A DNA stretch of 64,000 nucleotides from the NCBI GenBank assembly GCA_002964805.2, contig PUDQ02000001.1, forward strand, positions 2,256,001-2,320,000, read 5' to 3'. Of this stretch, positions 34,318 to 46,690 are shown piece after piece. Position 1 is the first letter of the stretch. Each line of letters starts with the position of its first letter. The DNA is from Trametes villosa. Its lineage: Eukaryota > Basidiomycota > Agaricomycetes > Polyporales > Polyporaceae. The notes below the pieces were generated by a model. The model was not told the DNA's origin. It searched no databases and was given only the letters and a program-made list of their open reading frames with translations. The position numbers and the translations under genes are program-made.

Positions 34318-37300
34318 ATGGCCGACGTCGAAGCCCAGGCGGTCCCGGCGCCCGATCTCCAGCACCAGGAGGACGAGGTGCGCTCTGAGGGATCCGGCGC
34401 GGTCGAGGCGACCCACCCCGAGACGGACGGAGAACACGAGGCTTCTGACGTGGTCGACGCGGCCTCGGAAGGGGGCTCCCTGCAGAGCGTGGCGGAGGAA
34501 AAGCATGCTGAAGAGGCCGCGAATGGGGAGAAGGACGCCGCGCCTGCTGTCCCCGACCTCCCCAAGGAGGACGCGAAGCCAGCCACATCGCCCCCCACCT
34601 CCCCCGCGAAGAAGGTCACCGCACGGTCGTCGATTAACGTGAAGCCCCCGGCCGGGAAGACCTCCGCAGGCCCGCCGACACCGCTCGTGAAGAAGGTACG
34701 TGTCATCTCCGCGCGCACGCCACGACTGGCAGAGCCGCCTGCACCCGGGCATGCTCAATCTCAATCTATGAACGCTGCGCACAGATCATCAACTCCGGCA
34801 CGTTTGGGTCTGGCGCGGTCAAGGCGGCACCCACCGCAGCAAAGGCGACCGCTGCGCCCCCTGCCAGGACACCCTCTGCGACCACTGCACTGAAGAAGAG
34901 CGTGAGTGCCGGCGCGCCCGCGACCAAGCCTGCTAGTGCCACCGCCGCCTCGAAAGCCATGCCTCCCCCAAGACAGAACTCGACCTCGGTCGCGCCCCCC
35001 GCGACGAACCCCGTGCGGCGCCAGTCGGTCGCCCCCAGGGCAACGGCCCCCGCCAGCGGTACTGCTACCGGGAGAACACCGTTGGCGTCCTCTACCGCGA
35101 CCAAGCCTGCTCCTACCCGTACTGCTACTGCAACCCCCGACTCTACTGCTGCTCTCAAGTCCTCGACGACTGCTCGTCCGCGCGCCTCTGTCTCCGAGGG
35201 CGTGAAGCGCACGGTTTCCGGCACCCGGCCTGGCGTTACTGCTACCAGCGCCGGCAGGCCTCCGAGCACGGCCTCTGCTCGGACGGCGCGGACGCCTGGA
35301 AGCCAGTCCATCTCCTCAATCAAGGAAGTTCGGGACGATAGCAAGGCTGTGAGCGAGCTGCAGAGCAAGGTATGTAATCTACACTTCTGTGGCTAGCAGC
35401 GCATTCATGTGGCCGGTACAGTTGGATGGTGCGAACAATGCGCTTAACTCTAAGACGGAGGCCATCTCCGGTCTCGAGAGCGAAGTCGAGACCCTGAAGG
35501 CTTCCCTGCAAGCATCTCAGGCGGAGGCGGAGGCCAAGGCATCCACGCTCGCTGAACTTGAAGTCGCTAAGGCCAAGGCCGAGGAGGAGCTCGCGACCAT
35601 TCGTGAGACGTTGGACAAGCTACTGTCCGAGCAGTCTGGCGACTCCGCGCAGCTGGAGGCCGTCCGTGCCGAGGTGAGTTCCTCCGCGCGCTCCCCTGGA
35701 CCACCCGTTGACAGATCGTGCATAGCTTGAGGCATCGAAGGCCGCCAACGCCGCGCAGGCGGAGCTTGTCGCTTCCCTTCAGTCGCAGCTCGACGCGGTC
35801 CAGGCCGAAGTCACCGCGGCGAAGGAGAACCTCGAGGCCCTCCGCGCCTCGGGCGACGCTGCTGCGTCTGCGGCGGCCTCCGCCGAGGCGGAGCACGCCG
35901 CGCTGCTCCAGGCCAAGGCCGACCTCGAAGCGATCAAGACCGAGACCGACGCGCTCAAGGCGGAGCAGGACCAGGCTCTCGCGACCGCAGAGGCGCAGAT
36001 CAAGGAGCTCGAGGACAAGAGCGCCCGCGTCGACGCGCTGGTGGCTGAGATCGAGGAGCTCAAGCGCGAGAACGAGGAGAAGGCGAACAAGGTCTCTGAG
36101 CTCGAGGTCGAGATCCTGGAACTCAAGGATGACCAAGAGACTTCTAGCGACGAGCACTCCAAGGCGCTCGAGCGCCTGAAGTCCCTCGAGGAGGAGCTCG
36201 CGAAGTCGGCTGCCGCTGTCCAGCAGGCCCTTGAGGACGCTCAGGCGAAGGAGGCTGAGTTCACTTCCAAGTCGGAGGAGACGTCGCAGTCCCACCAGGA
36301 GCAGCTGGAGAAGGCCGCGGCGGAGCACGCCGAGCTTCAGGCGAAGCTCAGCGCTCTGGAATCTGAGCTTGCGGAGGCTATCGCCGCCACTGAGCAGGCG
36401 AAGGCCGACGCTCAGGCTGCGGCTGAGGCGCACCAGAGCCAGCTCGCGGACGCTGAGAAACTTCGTCAGGAGGTCGAGGCTAAGCTTGCTGAGGATATCG
36501 CGCGAATCACTGCTGAGCTCGAGGTCTGTTCTCTCTCCCATGATCTCGCTGAGTATATGCTGATGTCCTCCCAGAGTCAAGAGGCGAAGTACAACGAGAA
36601 GGTCGACGCTGTCAACGCTCAGCACGATCAGCTCCTTCAAGAGGCGTTCGAGCGTGCGAAGGTCAGAGCATTCGGACATCTGCATTCTCTCGTACCGTAC
36701 TGACTTCGTGCAGAACGAGGCTGGCGACGCCCACAGCGTTGACCTCCAGAAGCTTCGTGCCGAGTCTCAGGCCGCCATCGAGCAGCTCCGTGCCGGTCAC
36801 CAGCACACCATCGACGAGCTCCAGTCCGAGCACCAGGCCGCCCTCGAGAGCCAGGTCAAGGCACTCGAGAAGCAGCTCGCGAACCAGGCGCTCGAGCTCA
36901 AGGCCACCCAGGAGGATCTCGCGAAGGCGAAGTCCGCTGTCTCGACCGTCACGCAGGAGCTCGAGTCGACGAAGGCGCAGCTCGATGAGGCGCGCCAGCT
37001 CGTGGCGTCCATGGACAAGTCCGACAAGGACGAGGTCATCACGGCGCTCAGCCGGGACCTGGCTAACCTTCGCGAGGACCACGCGTCGCTCAACGAGATG
37101 TTCCTCGCCACGAAGGGCTCGCTCGGGGAGATGGCGGACAACCACGTGAAGGAGCTCGAGGAGGCTGCGAAGACGCGCGCGGAGGAAGGCACCAAGCTCC
37201 GTGCGGCCCACCAGGAGGAGGTCTCCGCGCTCTCGAAGGAGAAGTCGCAGCTGCTCACGAAGCTGTCTGACCTCGAGGGCGAGCTCGCCACGGCGAAGGC

Positions 37301-37915
37301 CGCCCTCGCTGCCGGACCTGCTACGCCCACGAAGAGCAACGGCTCCGCGCACCAGCGCAACGCCAGCGTGTCCCGGGACGAGCTGCAGAAGCTGCACGAG
37401 GCGCACAACGCGAAGATGCACGACCTTGAGGCCGAGCACCAGCGCGCGCTGCGGGCGTTGTCGGAGGAGCTCGAGATCACACGTGCGAAGGCGGACGATC
37501 TGCACCAGGAGGTCGCGCGCAAGATGATGGAGATCCAGTACCTCGAGCAAGACCAGGAGGAGAACCAGGACCAGATCACACGGTATGTCAAAGTTTTCGG
37601 TTTCAAGAGCTTTCTCGGAGCGCTGTTCACGCTGGCCGTGATATACGGACTCTTTTGATTATTACCTTTCGTTCGTGTCATTGTTACTTATTGCTTTGCT
37701 CGTTCTGCGCCCGCTCGTTCATCTATCGTTTGCATCCCTATATTACTATCCCCGGATAACGCCCACGCTCCTTTCCCCATCTATCTTATTCCCCGCTCGG
37801 ACGATCGCTGAATACTCATGCTACGTTCCTTTTCTTTCCACGCGCTTTCCATTACAGATTGAAGGAAGACCTCGAGCTCGCGCAGCAGCAACTGAAGGCC
37901 AAGGAGGACGCATGA
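34318..37915 (+). CDS. Long coiled-coil protein with alternative C-terminal ends
   Basis: I do not recognise a named orthologue. About 100 acidic N-terminal residues (MADVEAQAVPAPDLQHQEDE) precede a basic Ala/Thr/Pro/Ser-rich disordered region (~residues 100-330). Roughly 600 residues of continuous heptad-type coiled coil follow, rich in Glu, Ala, Lys and Leu (LESEVETLKASLQ, LEEELAKSAAAVQQAL, MEIQYLEQDQEENQDQITR). Introns lie near 34696, 35371, 35674, 36522 and 36661. The last intron, 37583-37857 (275 nt), joins a short final exon reading LKEDLELAQQQLKAKEDA, stop 37913-37915. Reading through this intron instead gives a 24-residue end containing GFKSFLGALFTLAVIYGLF and a stop at 37656-37658. 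A golgin- or scaffold-like role is only inferred. Confidence 0.85.
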
Positions 37916-39171
37916 TGGACGACCTCGGGAGCCTCGTGGCGCCCGCGCGGAATCCACACCTACGCGGCCCGGCTATCGTCGCTTCGTCTCCTGGAAGGAA
38001 GCTGCGGCCCCTCGCTGCCTACGGGACCTTCGACGCGCGGACTCGACACCCAACACGCACTCAAGCCTAACAGCAGGTAATACACTCCCCTCCCCATACC
38101 CTTCTCTCACTCGCTTCTGCCAACACGACTCCGAATGCTAGTCCGGTCTCCTTCCTCCTCGCTCTCCCCTCGAACCCTTCGGGCACTCTCGTCCTCCCTA
38201 TGTTACCCGCTGCATTCCTATACCCGTCGGCCGCTCTCACACCACCATCCATGCCTGCTACGGACGTCCCGCTAGTATACACAGTACTGTTGTTGTTGCG
38301 TAATTGAAGCTTCGGGGTTGGCGATCTTGGTGCGGGTGTCGATCCGGGGGGACGCCGATCGCGTACCCTTGCTGGTGGCAGTCATCGGCAGGATAGAACT
38401 CGACAGCCACTCGACCAGGAGAAATTATATACGCCCGCCGAAGGAGTCTATGCATTTGTCGTGCCACTGCCATGGTCGCTAACCTTGGGCTCACGAAACA
38501 CTTGCGCTGCGACGTAACTTACGCCCGTACACTGGCTTTACGGATCGCAGCTGACTACCGCGCGCCGTTCCCTGGCGCTATGGACTTCTTGCCAAGAGCT
38601 CCGAATCAATGGCGCAAGTTGCCGCAGCTGCATCATGCCTCGACTCCGAAAACTTCCTGTACGCGGTTTCAAGGCCTATTTTTGCCGCCAACGCTCGCAT
38701 CCGCCTGAGAGGCCCTCCGCAGACGAAAGTCCTCGTAGCAGTTAGCAGCCTGGTAGATCTATAGAAGACGCCTGAAAGATTAGAGCGATCGGGAGTTGGA
38801 GGCGCTTGGGGGTCCATCAAATCCAGGCACCGAGGACGGTACTCGTTCTTTGCCTCCACTCCGGCAAGCTCGAGTAGCAGTTCGAGCGCTGGCTCCGGCG
38901 TACAACACGGCTATATACGCCACGGCCTCCCCGCGAACCCAAGGACCGTTCCGCCGCTCCGCGTGGGCGCAAAGCTCCCAGCATGCCGAGCCGGCGCCGA
39001 AGAAGATCATACTTCGCTTGACTCGTCACTAGCCGAAAAAGAATATTAAGGAGCGCGCAGCGAGCAAGAACGTTCGCACATCCACACCGTCCCACTCCTC
39101 TTCCACTGACCTCTCGGCCACTACGCTCTTTTCGTTCATTATCTGTATCACACCCCCAAGCTCTCTACGCC
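37916..39171. other. Intergenic, coiled-coil 3' UTR and ABC-transporter promoter
   Basis: This 1.26-kb stretch has no supported gene. Short frames at 38258-38494 and 38578-38859 (-) carry no motif. The promoter of the plus-strand ABC transporter should lie on the right; no TATA box is clear. Confidence 0.5.
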
Positions 39172-42100
39172 ATGTCATCCACCACCGCTTCCCAGCAGCC
39201 GTCAGGCGTACAGGTAGTAGTAGGCGAGGCCAACGGGCCAGTTGACACGTCACATCCAGGCCACTCAGAGTTACAACTACCACTCTCAGTAGCCCCGGAT
39301 GAAGGCAAAGTAGAGCCAACCGTAGCACAGAACGAGCAAGTGGCCGAGGAGGTCAAGCCTGTATCATTCCTGCAGCTATTCAGGTAAGGTTCACCACCCT
39401 CACTCCTTGGGCCGCAGCGAATAATAACGCTCTCTGGTATCCAGGTACTCAACTCGCACGGAGGTACTCCTGAACTGGATCGGCTTAATCGCTGCGGCAT
39501 GTGCTGGCGCCGCTCAGGTTTGTTGGCGTCCTCCAGCGTACTGTGCAGCATTCGCTGAATTTGATTTCTTGTAGCCTCTTATGAGTTTCCTCTTCGGACG
39601 TCTTACGCAGGACTTCGTAAACTTCGCGATGAACGCTGCTAACATGGAAGGCAAGCTCGATCCGGAGGCACAGGCTGCGTTGGACGCTCAGGTAACGGCG
39701 GCATTCAAGCATTCCGCCGCACTCAACGCTACCTACCTGGTCTACATCGGTATGGTTTTTTTATGTCGTTTAAAGACGCGCCATTGACGTTGGTTGCAGG
39801 TGTTGGCATGTTCTTCGCCACGTACATCTACATGGGCACCTGGGTTTACACGGGCGAGATCAACGCCAAGCGCATCCGCGAGCGTTACTTCCGTGCCGTG
39901 CTCCGCCAGAACCTTGCGTACTTTGACAACGTCGGAGCAGGCGAGATTACCACCCGCATCCAGGGCGACACTCGTGCGTTCATCTGCCTCCTAACTATAG
40001 AGGTGCCGTAGTTGACGTCTCCGTTAGACTTGATCCAGCAAGGCATCTCCGAGAAGGTGGCCCTCACGGTCAACTACTTGTCCTCCTTCCTGGCTGGCTA
40101 CATCGTCGCCTACGTCCGCTCGTGGCGCCTCGCGCTCGCGATGACCTCCATCCTTCCCTGCACCATCATCGCTACCTCCCTCTTCGGCAAGTTCATCGGC
40201 AAGTACACCATCATCTCGCTGCAGTACGGTGCCGAGGGTAGTTCGCTCGCGGAGGAAGCCATTTCGACCGTTCGCACCGCTCAAGCATTTGGTATCCAGT
40301 CCGTCCTGGCGAGCTTGTACGAAGGGCACGTGCAGAAGACCCGTGCTATGGAGGTCACGTCGGCCATGTGGATGGGTGCCTACCTGTCGTTCTGGACGTT
40401 CGTGATGTACGCGGCCTACGCGCTCGCGTTCAACTTTGGCACTACGCTCATCAACCATGGACAAGGTACGCCTGTTAAAATGCAGACAACATGATAATTC
40501 GCTGACGCTTCCTCCCCCTTCATTCAGCCACCGCAGGGGACGTGGTCAGTGTCATCCTTGCTGTCCTCATTGGCTCCCTGTCTCTCGGTCAGCTTGCGCC
40601 GGAAGCGCAAGGTTAGAATCTCACTTCTCATGCATCGTTTGCCGCTATCGTCTAACACATAAATCAGCTATTGTGCAGGCCACGGGTGCCGCAGCTAAGC
40701 TCTTCGCAACCATCGAGCGTGTCCCGCCTATCGACTCGGCTTCCACCGAGGGCAAGACTCCTGAGCAGTGCGTCGGGGAGATCAACTTCGAGCACGTCGA
40801 CTTCAACTACCCCTCTCGTCCGGATGTGGCCGTCCTAAAGGACTTCTCTATCACGTTCCCTGTGGGCAAGACGACGGCTCTCGTCGGCGCGTCTGGGTCC
40901 GGCAAGTCGACGATCATCTCCCTCATCGAGCGGTTCTACGACCCTCTTAGCGGCAGCGTGAAGCTCGACGGTATCGACGTCAAGGACCTGAACATTAAGT
41001 GGCTCCGCTCGCAGATCGGTCTCGTGTCACAGGAGCCTGCTCTCTTCTCAACTACGATCCAAGCTAACGTCGCCCACGGTCTCATCGGCACCCAGTACGA
41101 GCATGCCCCCGCCGAGGAGAAGTTCCGCCTCGTGAAGGAGGCCTGTGCTATGGCGAACGCGCACGGCTTCATCTCCGAGCTTCCTGACGGCTACGACACC
41201 GTTGTCGGCGAGCGTGGTTTCCTGCTCTCCGGCGGTCAAAAGCAGCGTATCGCTATCGCCCGTGCCATCGTCTCCGATCCCCGTATTCTGCTGCTCGATG
41301 AGGCGACTTCCGCGCTTGACACGCAGAGCGAGGGTGTCGTGCAGAACGCGCTCGACAAGGCCTCCCGTGGACGCACTACGATCGCCATCGCTCACCGTCT
41401 CTCGACCATCCGCGACGCCGACTGCATTCACGTCATGTCCCAGGGTGTCATCGTCGAGTCGGGTACGCACGCGGAGCTCCTGCAGCGCGAGGATGGTGTC
41501 TATGCTGGTCTGGTCTTGGCGCAGAAGCTCCGCGAGGATGAGAACGCTGCCGCCGCTGGAGCCGCCGATGCAGCAGCAGCGGCTGACGATGACGAGAAGG
41601 CTTGGGAGAAGCGTGCGCCTTCGGCGGGAGCGTCCCTTCAGCGCGTGAAGACCGAGCACTCCGTCGTCAGCAAGACTGCCGCAGGGTCCGAGGAGGAGCC
41701 GGCGAAGCCCAAGGACAACCCTTCCTCGTTCTACATCATCGGTCGACTGATCAAGATCAACCGCGACGTCTGGTACCAGTATGTCATCGCTACCCTCTGC
41801 GCCATCGCCAACGGCGGTGCCTACCCCGCCATGGGTGTCGTCTTCGCGCTCGGCATCAACGCGTTCTCGGACACGACGAACGGCGAGCGGCGCCACGACG
41901 GCGACCGCACCGCTCTGTGGTTCTTCCTCATCGCCGTCGTCGGTACCTTCGCCAACGAGATCCAGCACACGTGCTTCGGCATGACCTCGACGCTGCTCTC
42001 GTCCCGCCTCCGCGGCCTCACCTTCCGCGCCATCCTGCGCCAGGACGTCGAGTTCTTCGACAAGGACGAGCACAGCACTGGACAGCTCACGGCGTCGCTG

Positions 42101-43817
42101 AGTGGGGATGCGATGAAGGTGCAGGTCTTCGCGGGTATCACGTCGACTGTGGTCATTCAGAGTGCCTCGACGCTCATCATTGGTGCTGTCCTCGGTATCT
42201 CGTTCGCCTGGCAGATCGGTCTCGTTGGTCTCGCCTGCACGCCCGTCATGCTGTCTGCTGGTTACGTCCGTCTGGTGAGTGTTTATTCCTTCCGCTTATA
42301 AGTTCATTCTGCTTACAGCCTGTGCAGAAAGTCGTCGTCCTCAACGACCAGCGCAACAAGAAGGCGCACGAGACTTCTTCCCAGCTGGCGTGCGAGGCGG
42401 CGGGGGCTATTCGCACCATTGCGTCTCTCACCCGCGAGGAGGAGTGCATCCGCATCTACAGCGAGTCTCTGGAGGAGCCGTACCAGCGCACCAAGAAGAC
42501 CGCCATCTACTCCAACGCCCTGTTCTCGTTGACGCAGGTGATCACGTTCTGGGTCATTGCGCTGGTCTTCTGGTACGGCTCGCAGCTCGTCGCTGACGGC
42601 ACGCGCACGACCTTCCAGTTCTTCGTCGGTCTCATGGTACGTCGATTGCCCTCTGTAGTTGTCCTGTCTAACCATTACTCTACCCGCAGAGTACCACGTT
42701 CTCTGCCATGCAAGTCGGCAGCGTCTTCGCCGTGTTGCCCGACATCGCGAGCGCGCTCAACTCCGCTCTGGACATGCTCAAGCTGCTCGACTCGATGCCC
42801 AAGATCGACGCCCAGTCCACAGAGGGTGATGTCCCGAAGAACGTGCAGGGCCAGATCCGCTTCGAGAACGTGCGCTTCAGCTACCCCACGCGTCCCAACG
42901 TTCGTGTCCTGCGCGGTCTTGACATCACCGTCGAGCCCGGTACCTATGTCGCTCTCGTTGGTGCTAGCGGTTGTGGTAAGAGTACGACCGTGCAGCTCAT
43001 CGAGCGGTTCTACGACCCCACGTCCGGCGCTATCTACGTGAGTACTTTCCGTCGTGTAACATTTTCGAAGTATTGATCTGTATACACCAGCTCGACGGCC
43101 GTCGCATCAGTGATCTCAACGTCTCGGAGTACCGCAAGAACATCGCTCTCGTGTCTCAGGAGCCCAACCTGTACGCCGGCACTGTCCGCTTCAACGTCCT
43201 GTTGGGTGCCACGAAGCCCGCCGAAGAGGTCACCCAGGAGGAGCTCGAGACCGCCTGTCGCAACGCCAACATTCTCGAGTTCATCCAGTCGCTGCCCGAG
43301 TACGTGCACGAATATCACGCTGAGGCTCGCTTTTGCTAATCGGTATCTAATTTGCAGTGGCTTCGACACCGAGGTCGGAGGCAAGGGTTCCCAGCTGTCT
43401 GGTGGTCAGAAGCGTGAGTACCCCTTCAGCCTTCACGCTTATACGGTCTGGGTACTCACGTCGCATGCAGAACGTATCGCCATCGCCCGTGCCTTGTTGC
43501 GCAACCCTAAGGTGTTGTTGCTCGACGAGGCCACGTCCGCTCTCGACTCCACCTCCGAGAAGGTCGTTCAGGAGGCTCTCGACACGGCTGCCAAGGGTCG
43601 TACCACGATCGCCATCGCTCATCGTCTGTCCACCATCCAGAACGCGGACCGCATGTAAGCATCTCTTTTACTCTCCACCACAATCCGAGGCTCACGCGCA
43701 TCTCCCCCTAGCTACTTCCTCAAGGACGGTGTCGTCGCTGAGGCCGGCACGCACGAGGAGCTGCTCGCCATGAAGGGCGCGTACTCCGAGTATGTCCAGC
43801 TGCAGGCCCACGGGTAG
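39172..43817 (+). CDS. Full-size ABCB (MDR/P-glycoprotein-like) ABC transporter
   Basis: This ATP-driven exporter of about 1,340 residues has the order TMD1-NBD1-TMD2-NBD2. TMD1 includes VEPTVAQ..LQLFRYSTRTE and [18 protein letters not shown]; the join [16 protein letters not shown] uses acceptor gttag at 40028. NBD1 has Walker [10 protein letters not shown], signature LSGGQKQ, Walker B ILLLDEAT and the H-loop in AHRLSTI. A charged linker ([15 protein letters not shown]) leads to TMD2 ([20 protein letters not shown]). NBD2 has [16 protein letters not shown] (cut by an intron before the last Q), VLLLDEAT and AHRLSTI. Both sites look catalytically complete. Relatives include S. pombe Pmd1 and A. 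nidulans AtrD-type drug exporters and Ste6; the substrate is unknown. The stop is at 43815-43817. Confidence 0.95.
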
Positions 43818-44330
43818 TCTCCATGGCCGCATGGCACCCCATGCCGCCCGCTGCTCTCGCGCGCTCGATGTCCTCACTCTCCAGGACCGCTCTTGACCGC
43901 GCCTAGCACGGATTCTGGGTACTGTGCATAGTTTTATCGTAGTCTTTCACCTTCACTCCCCTAATATCCCGTATCTCGTTACCTATGCCTCGCTCCCTCG
44001 TTCCGTATGACTGTCGTTACCGCTCCCGCTCCCTTGCAAATAATCTCTATGGAAAACCTCTTTTCTTGATACCTACGTCGATAGTTTGGACTTCGCACCT
44101 CTCCGCTCTCAATAGATGTCGGAATATTACTCTTTGTTCTTGGACTACCCCGGATGTGTGCATCACTTGTGTGGCTCAGGTTTGTGTTTGGACCATGAAC
44201 GTTTGAACGCGAACCCTAGATTGCTACACGAACCCTACCCAATATGCGTCGCAACGACATGAATGTCGTCCGCGCGAGACTACTATGATAAACCAAAGAT
44301 GACGACTAGCAAGCAAGCAACGATAGTACC
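43818..44330. other. Convergent 3' region, ABC transporter / F-box gene
   Basis: AT-richer than its surroundings, this 513-bp stretch between two converging stops probably holds both 3' UTRs. No gene is seen. Confidence 0.55.
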
Positions 44331-45574
44331 CTAGATCTTCGCAAAACGAACAGCGCCGCCCCTCTTCTCAAACGGCGCCAAGCGCTCCCGGACGATACCC
44401 TCGACCTCTGCGATGTCCCGGTGCACGCCCGGCCACAAGTTCACGCCGACGTCAATTGCACCCAGAACGGCGTACGCCGGCGCGGAGAGCACGCCGTTCA
44501 GGCCGTCCCAGTCAAGCGCGTCGAGCCCGCCGAGGAGGCGGATGTCGAGCGCGAGCGAGCGCAGACCGGGCTCCGCAAGCGTCGTGAGCAAGGACACGAC
44601 CCACGGGAGGCGGGCGCTGTAGTGCACCGGGAACTGGAGGCGCAGCCGCTCAAGCGCAGTGCATGCCACGAGCGACACCGTCGGCGGGAGCGCGATCGCT
44701 GTAGGAAGAACGGAGGGTAGTTAGCACCACTGATGCACAAAGAGGCACCGCCAACTTCAGAGGGACACAGGAGTTGCCAGAGACAGACTCCGGCGCGCGC
44801 TGAAACAGATGGGGGGTACGTACTCTTGTCGCCGGAGAAGCTCCAGTCAAGGTCGAGCGCGCGCAGCGCGGGCCCGGCGCGCTCGAGGAACGGTCCGACG
44901 AGATCGGTATCGCGCTCGGACGCGCAGCGCGCGGCGAGGCTCGTGATGGACGTGTGCAGGCCTGCGGCGAGGAACCACTCGAAGAGCCGCTCCGCGTCGG
45001 CCTCGCGCCCGAGAGCGAGCGTGCGGAGCGCGGGGAGCGGGCGCACGGCGGGGGCGCGGAGCTCGTCTTTCCAGGTGAGGCCGGCGATGGAGAGCTTGGC
45101 GAGGCGCGGGAAGGCGTTCACCAGGTCGACGATGTCCGCGAAGTCGGCGAACTGGCAGTAGGAGAAGTCGACGTCGGTGAGCGCAGGGTGGTGGAGCGTG
45201 CTGAGAGCGGACACCCCAGTAAGGTCCATGTGCGCGAGGGTGAGGGTGCGGAGGTGCGCGAGGTGCGCGAAAACACGGGGAAGCGAGTGGCCGACAGACG
45301 GCGCGGGCTTGGGGGCGCGGAACACCTCGTGGGTGGTGACGAACTTCGCGACGGTCAGCTCGCGGACATAGTACCCGAGGTCGGGGGTCGCGTCGAGGAG
45401 GTGCTGGAACGCGGACGTGAAGTTGTGGTTCTGGAGCACGACGGCGCGGAAGAGGTGAAAGTGGGCGGCCGGGGCCCACGAGCGGCACACGCGGGCGCAG
45501 ACAGCGAGCGTACGCGCATCCTTGTGGAGGAAGTCGATGATGTAGTCCGAGAGCTCGAGCGGTACGATCGGCAT
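44331..45574 (-). CDS. F-box-like protein with leucine-rich region
   Basis: The N-terminus, MPIVPLELSDYIIDFLHKDA followed by RTLAVCARVCRSWAPAAHFH, is the short F-box form common in Agaricomycetes. F-boxes bind Skp1 in SCF ubiquitin ligases. The rest is an irregular leucine-rich fold (HLRTLTLAHMDLTGVSALST, PALRTLALGREADAERLFEW). One intron of about 120 nt (near 44703-44825, gtacgt...ctacag) joins FSGDK to the C-terminal exon, AIALPPTVSLVACTALERLR, which ends GGAVRFAKI. Length is about 370 residues. These proteins expand rapidly in mushroom genomes and substrates are not predictable. The start at 45572-45574 places the F-box right at the N-terminus; an upstream in-frame ATG at 45626-45628 adds only unrelated residues. 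Confidence 0.85.
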
Positions 45575-46690
45575 GGCGAGTGCTATAGGCGGGCGATGAC
45601 GATGAGCTGACGACCGCGCTGCATGCATGCCATATTATGTACGCACCTCTTGGATGACTAGGAAAGCCGCGAGGAGTGCGAGGGGATGGGTTGACCGTGC
45701 GCGCGAGGAGGTTCCGCGATGTCGGAGACTTTATACTCACCGTGCTGAGTTGCCGATGGGGTGTCCTCGAGGAGCGGCGCTATCCCTGCTTTACGACATT
45801 GGGCACGCCGCGCGCGCCCATGTAAGGCCGCGTCGTTCGTACCAGCCGCATCGGCTAGCATTAATTGCGATGCAGGCCGGGGACGTCAACATGCATGTCC
45901 CGCCCCATGCCAGATATGGCAGGCAACGTTGGGAGGCGCTCGGCCCCGGCGGGCGTTCGTGCGTCCTGTGGTGCAGTTGTGCATGTTCACGACATAAATT
46001 CCGAGGGATGCGCCCTGCACTACGAGGAGTGCGCTCCGCCCGGAAACAGTGGCGTGGACCTGTGTAGGAATGCGTGTCAGAGCTCGAGTGTGGAACAGAG
46101 TTGAGGCTGACTGCGCGACTCGCCGCTCGCGAGGGCCGCGCGCCAGTCTCAAATCACCGCGGATGTTGACAGCAAAGATGCGCCTACCTCGAATCAAGTG
46201 CGAGCATCTCCTCTACCAAGCACTGGCGTATAAGCAAAGTGCGCGGGAGTCGGGCGAGTCCAGCGGTGGGAGTTTGCGTGCCTGGAGTGAATATATCCGC
46301 GTCTAAAGTAGCTTGCGGCACCGCGTCCGGGTGATTCTATACGAGCCGATCTCCCCAAGTCTCCCGCGCGTCGTCTATGCATTGACCACCGCCGTCCGCT
46401 GGGGCTGCAGAAGCTGGCCAACGTCGCGTTGGAATGGACGGCTCGGAGGATCGTACCATGTGGGGTGGTGCGAGACGGGCAGCCGTGCGGGCAAGGGTGA
46501 TGGGGAGGAATACGCGTGAAATGGCGCGGTAACGCGTGTTTGCGCCGGCCAAACAGCCTCCTTAGCCGCCGCCCCGCCCCAATATTTGGACCCGCCCCCG
46601 CCCGTTTCACCCTCCCCCTCCTCCTCCCCCTCCGCCGCACGCTCCCCCCGCCCCCGCCTTCCCCGTCACGACCCCCGCCCGCGCGCAGCC
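45575..46690. other. Divergent intergenic region, F-box gene / YHM2
   Basis: This 1.1-kb spacer between outward-facing genes contains a C/T tract at about 46595-46680 immediately before the YHM2 start codon, probably its leader. No gene is seen. Confidence 0.5.

Noticed and set aside
35567..37550. Long Leu/Arg-rich minus-strand frames
   Set aside because: Antisense to the coiled-coil gene; the Leu richness mirrors its Glu/Lys/Gln codons.
41048..42073. 341-codon minus-strand frame
   Set aside because: Antisense to the first ATP-binding domain of the ABC transporter, with no motif of its own.
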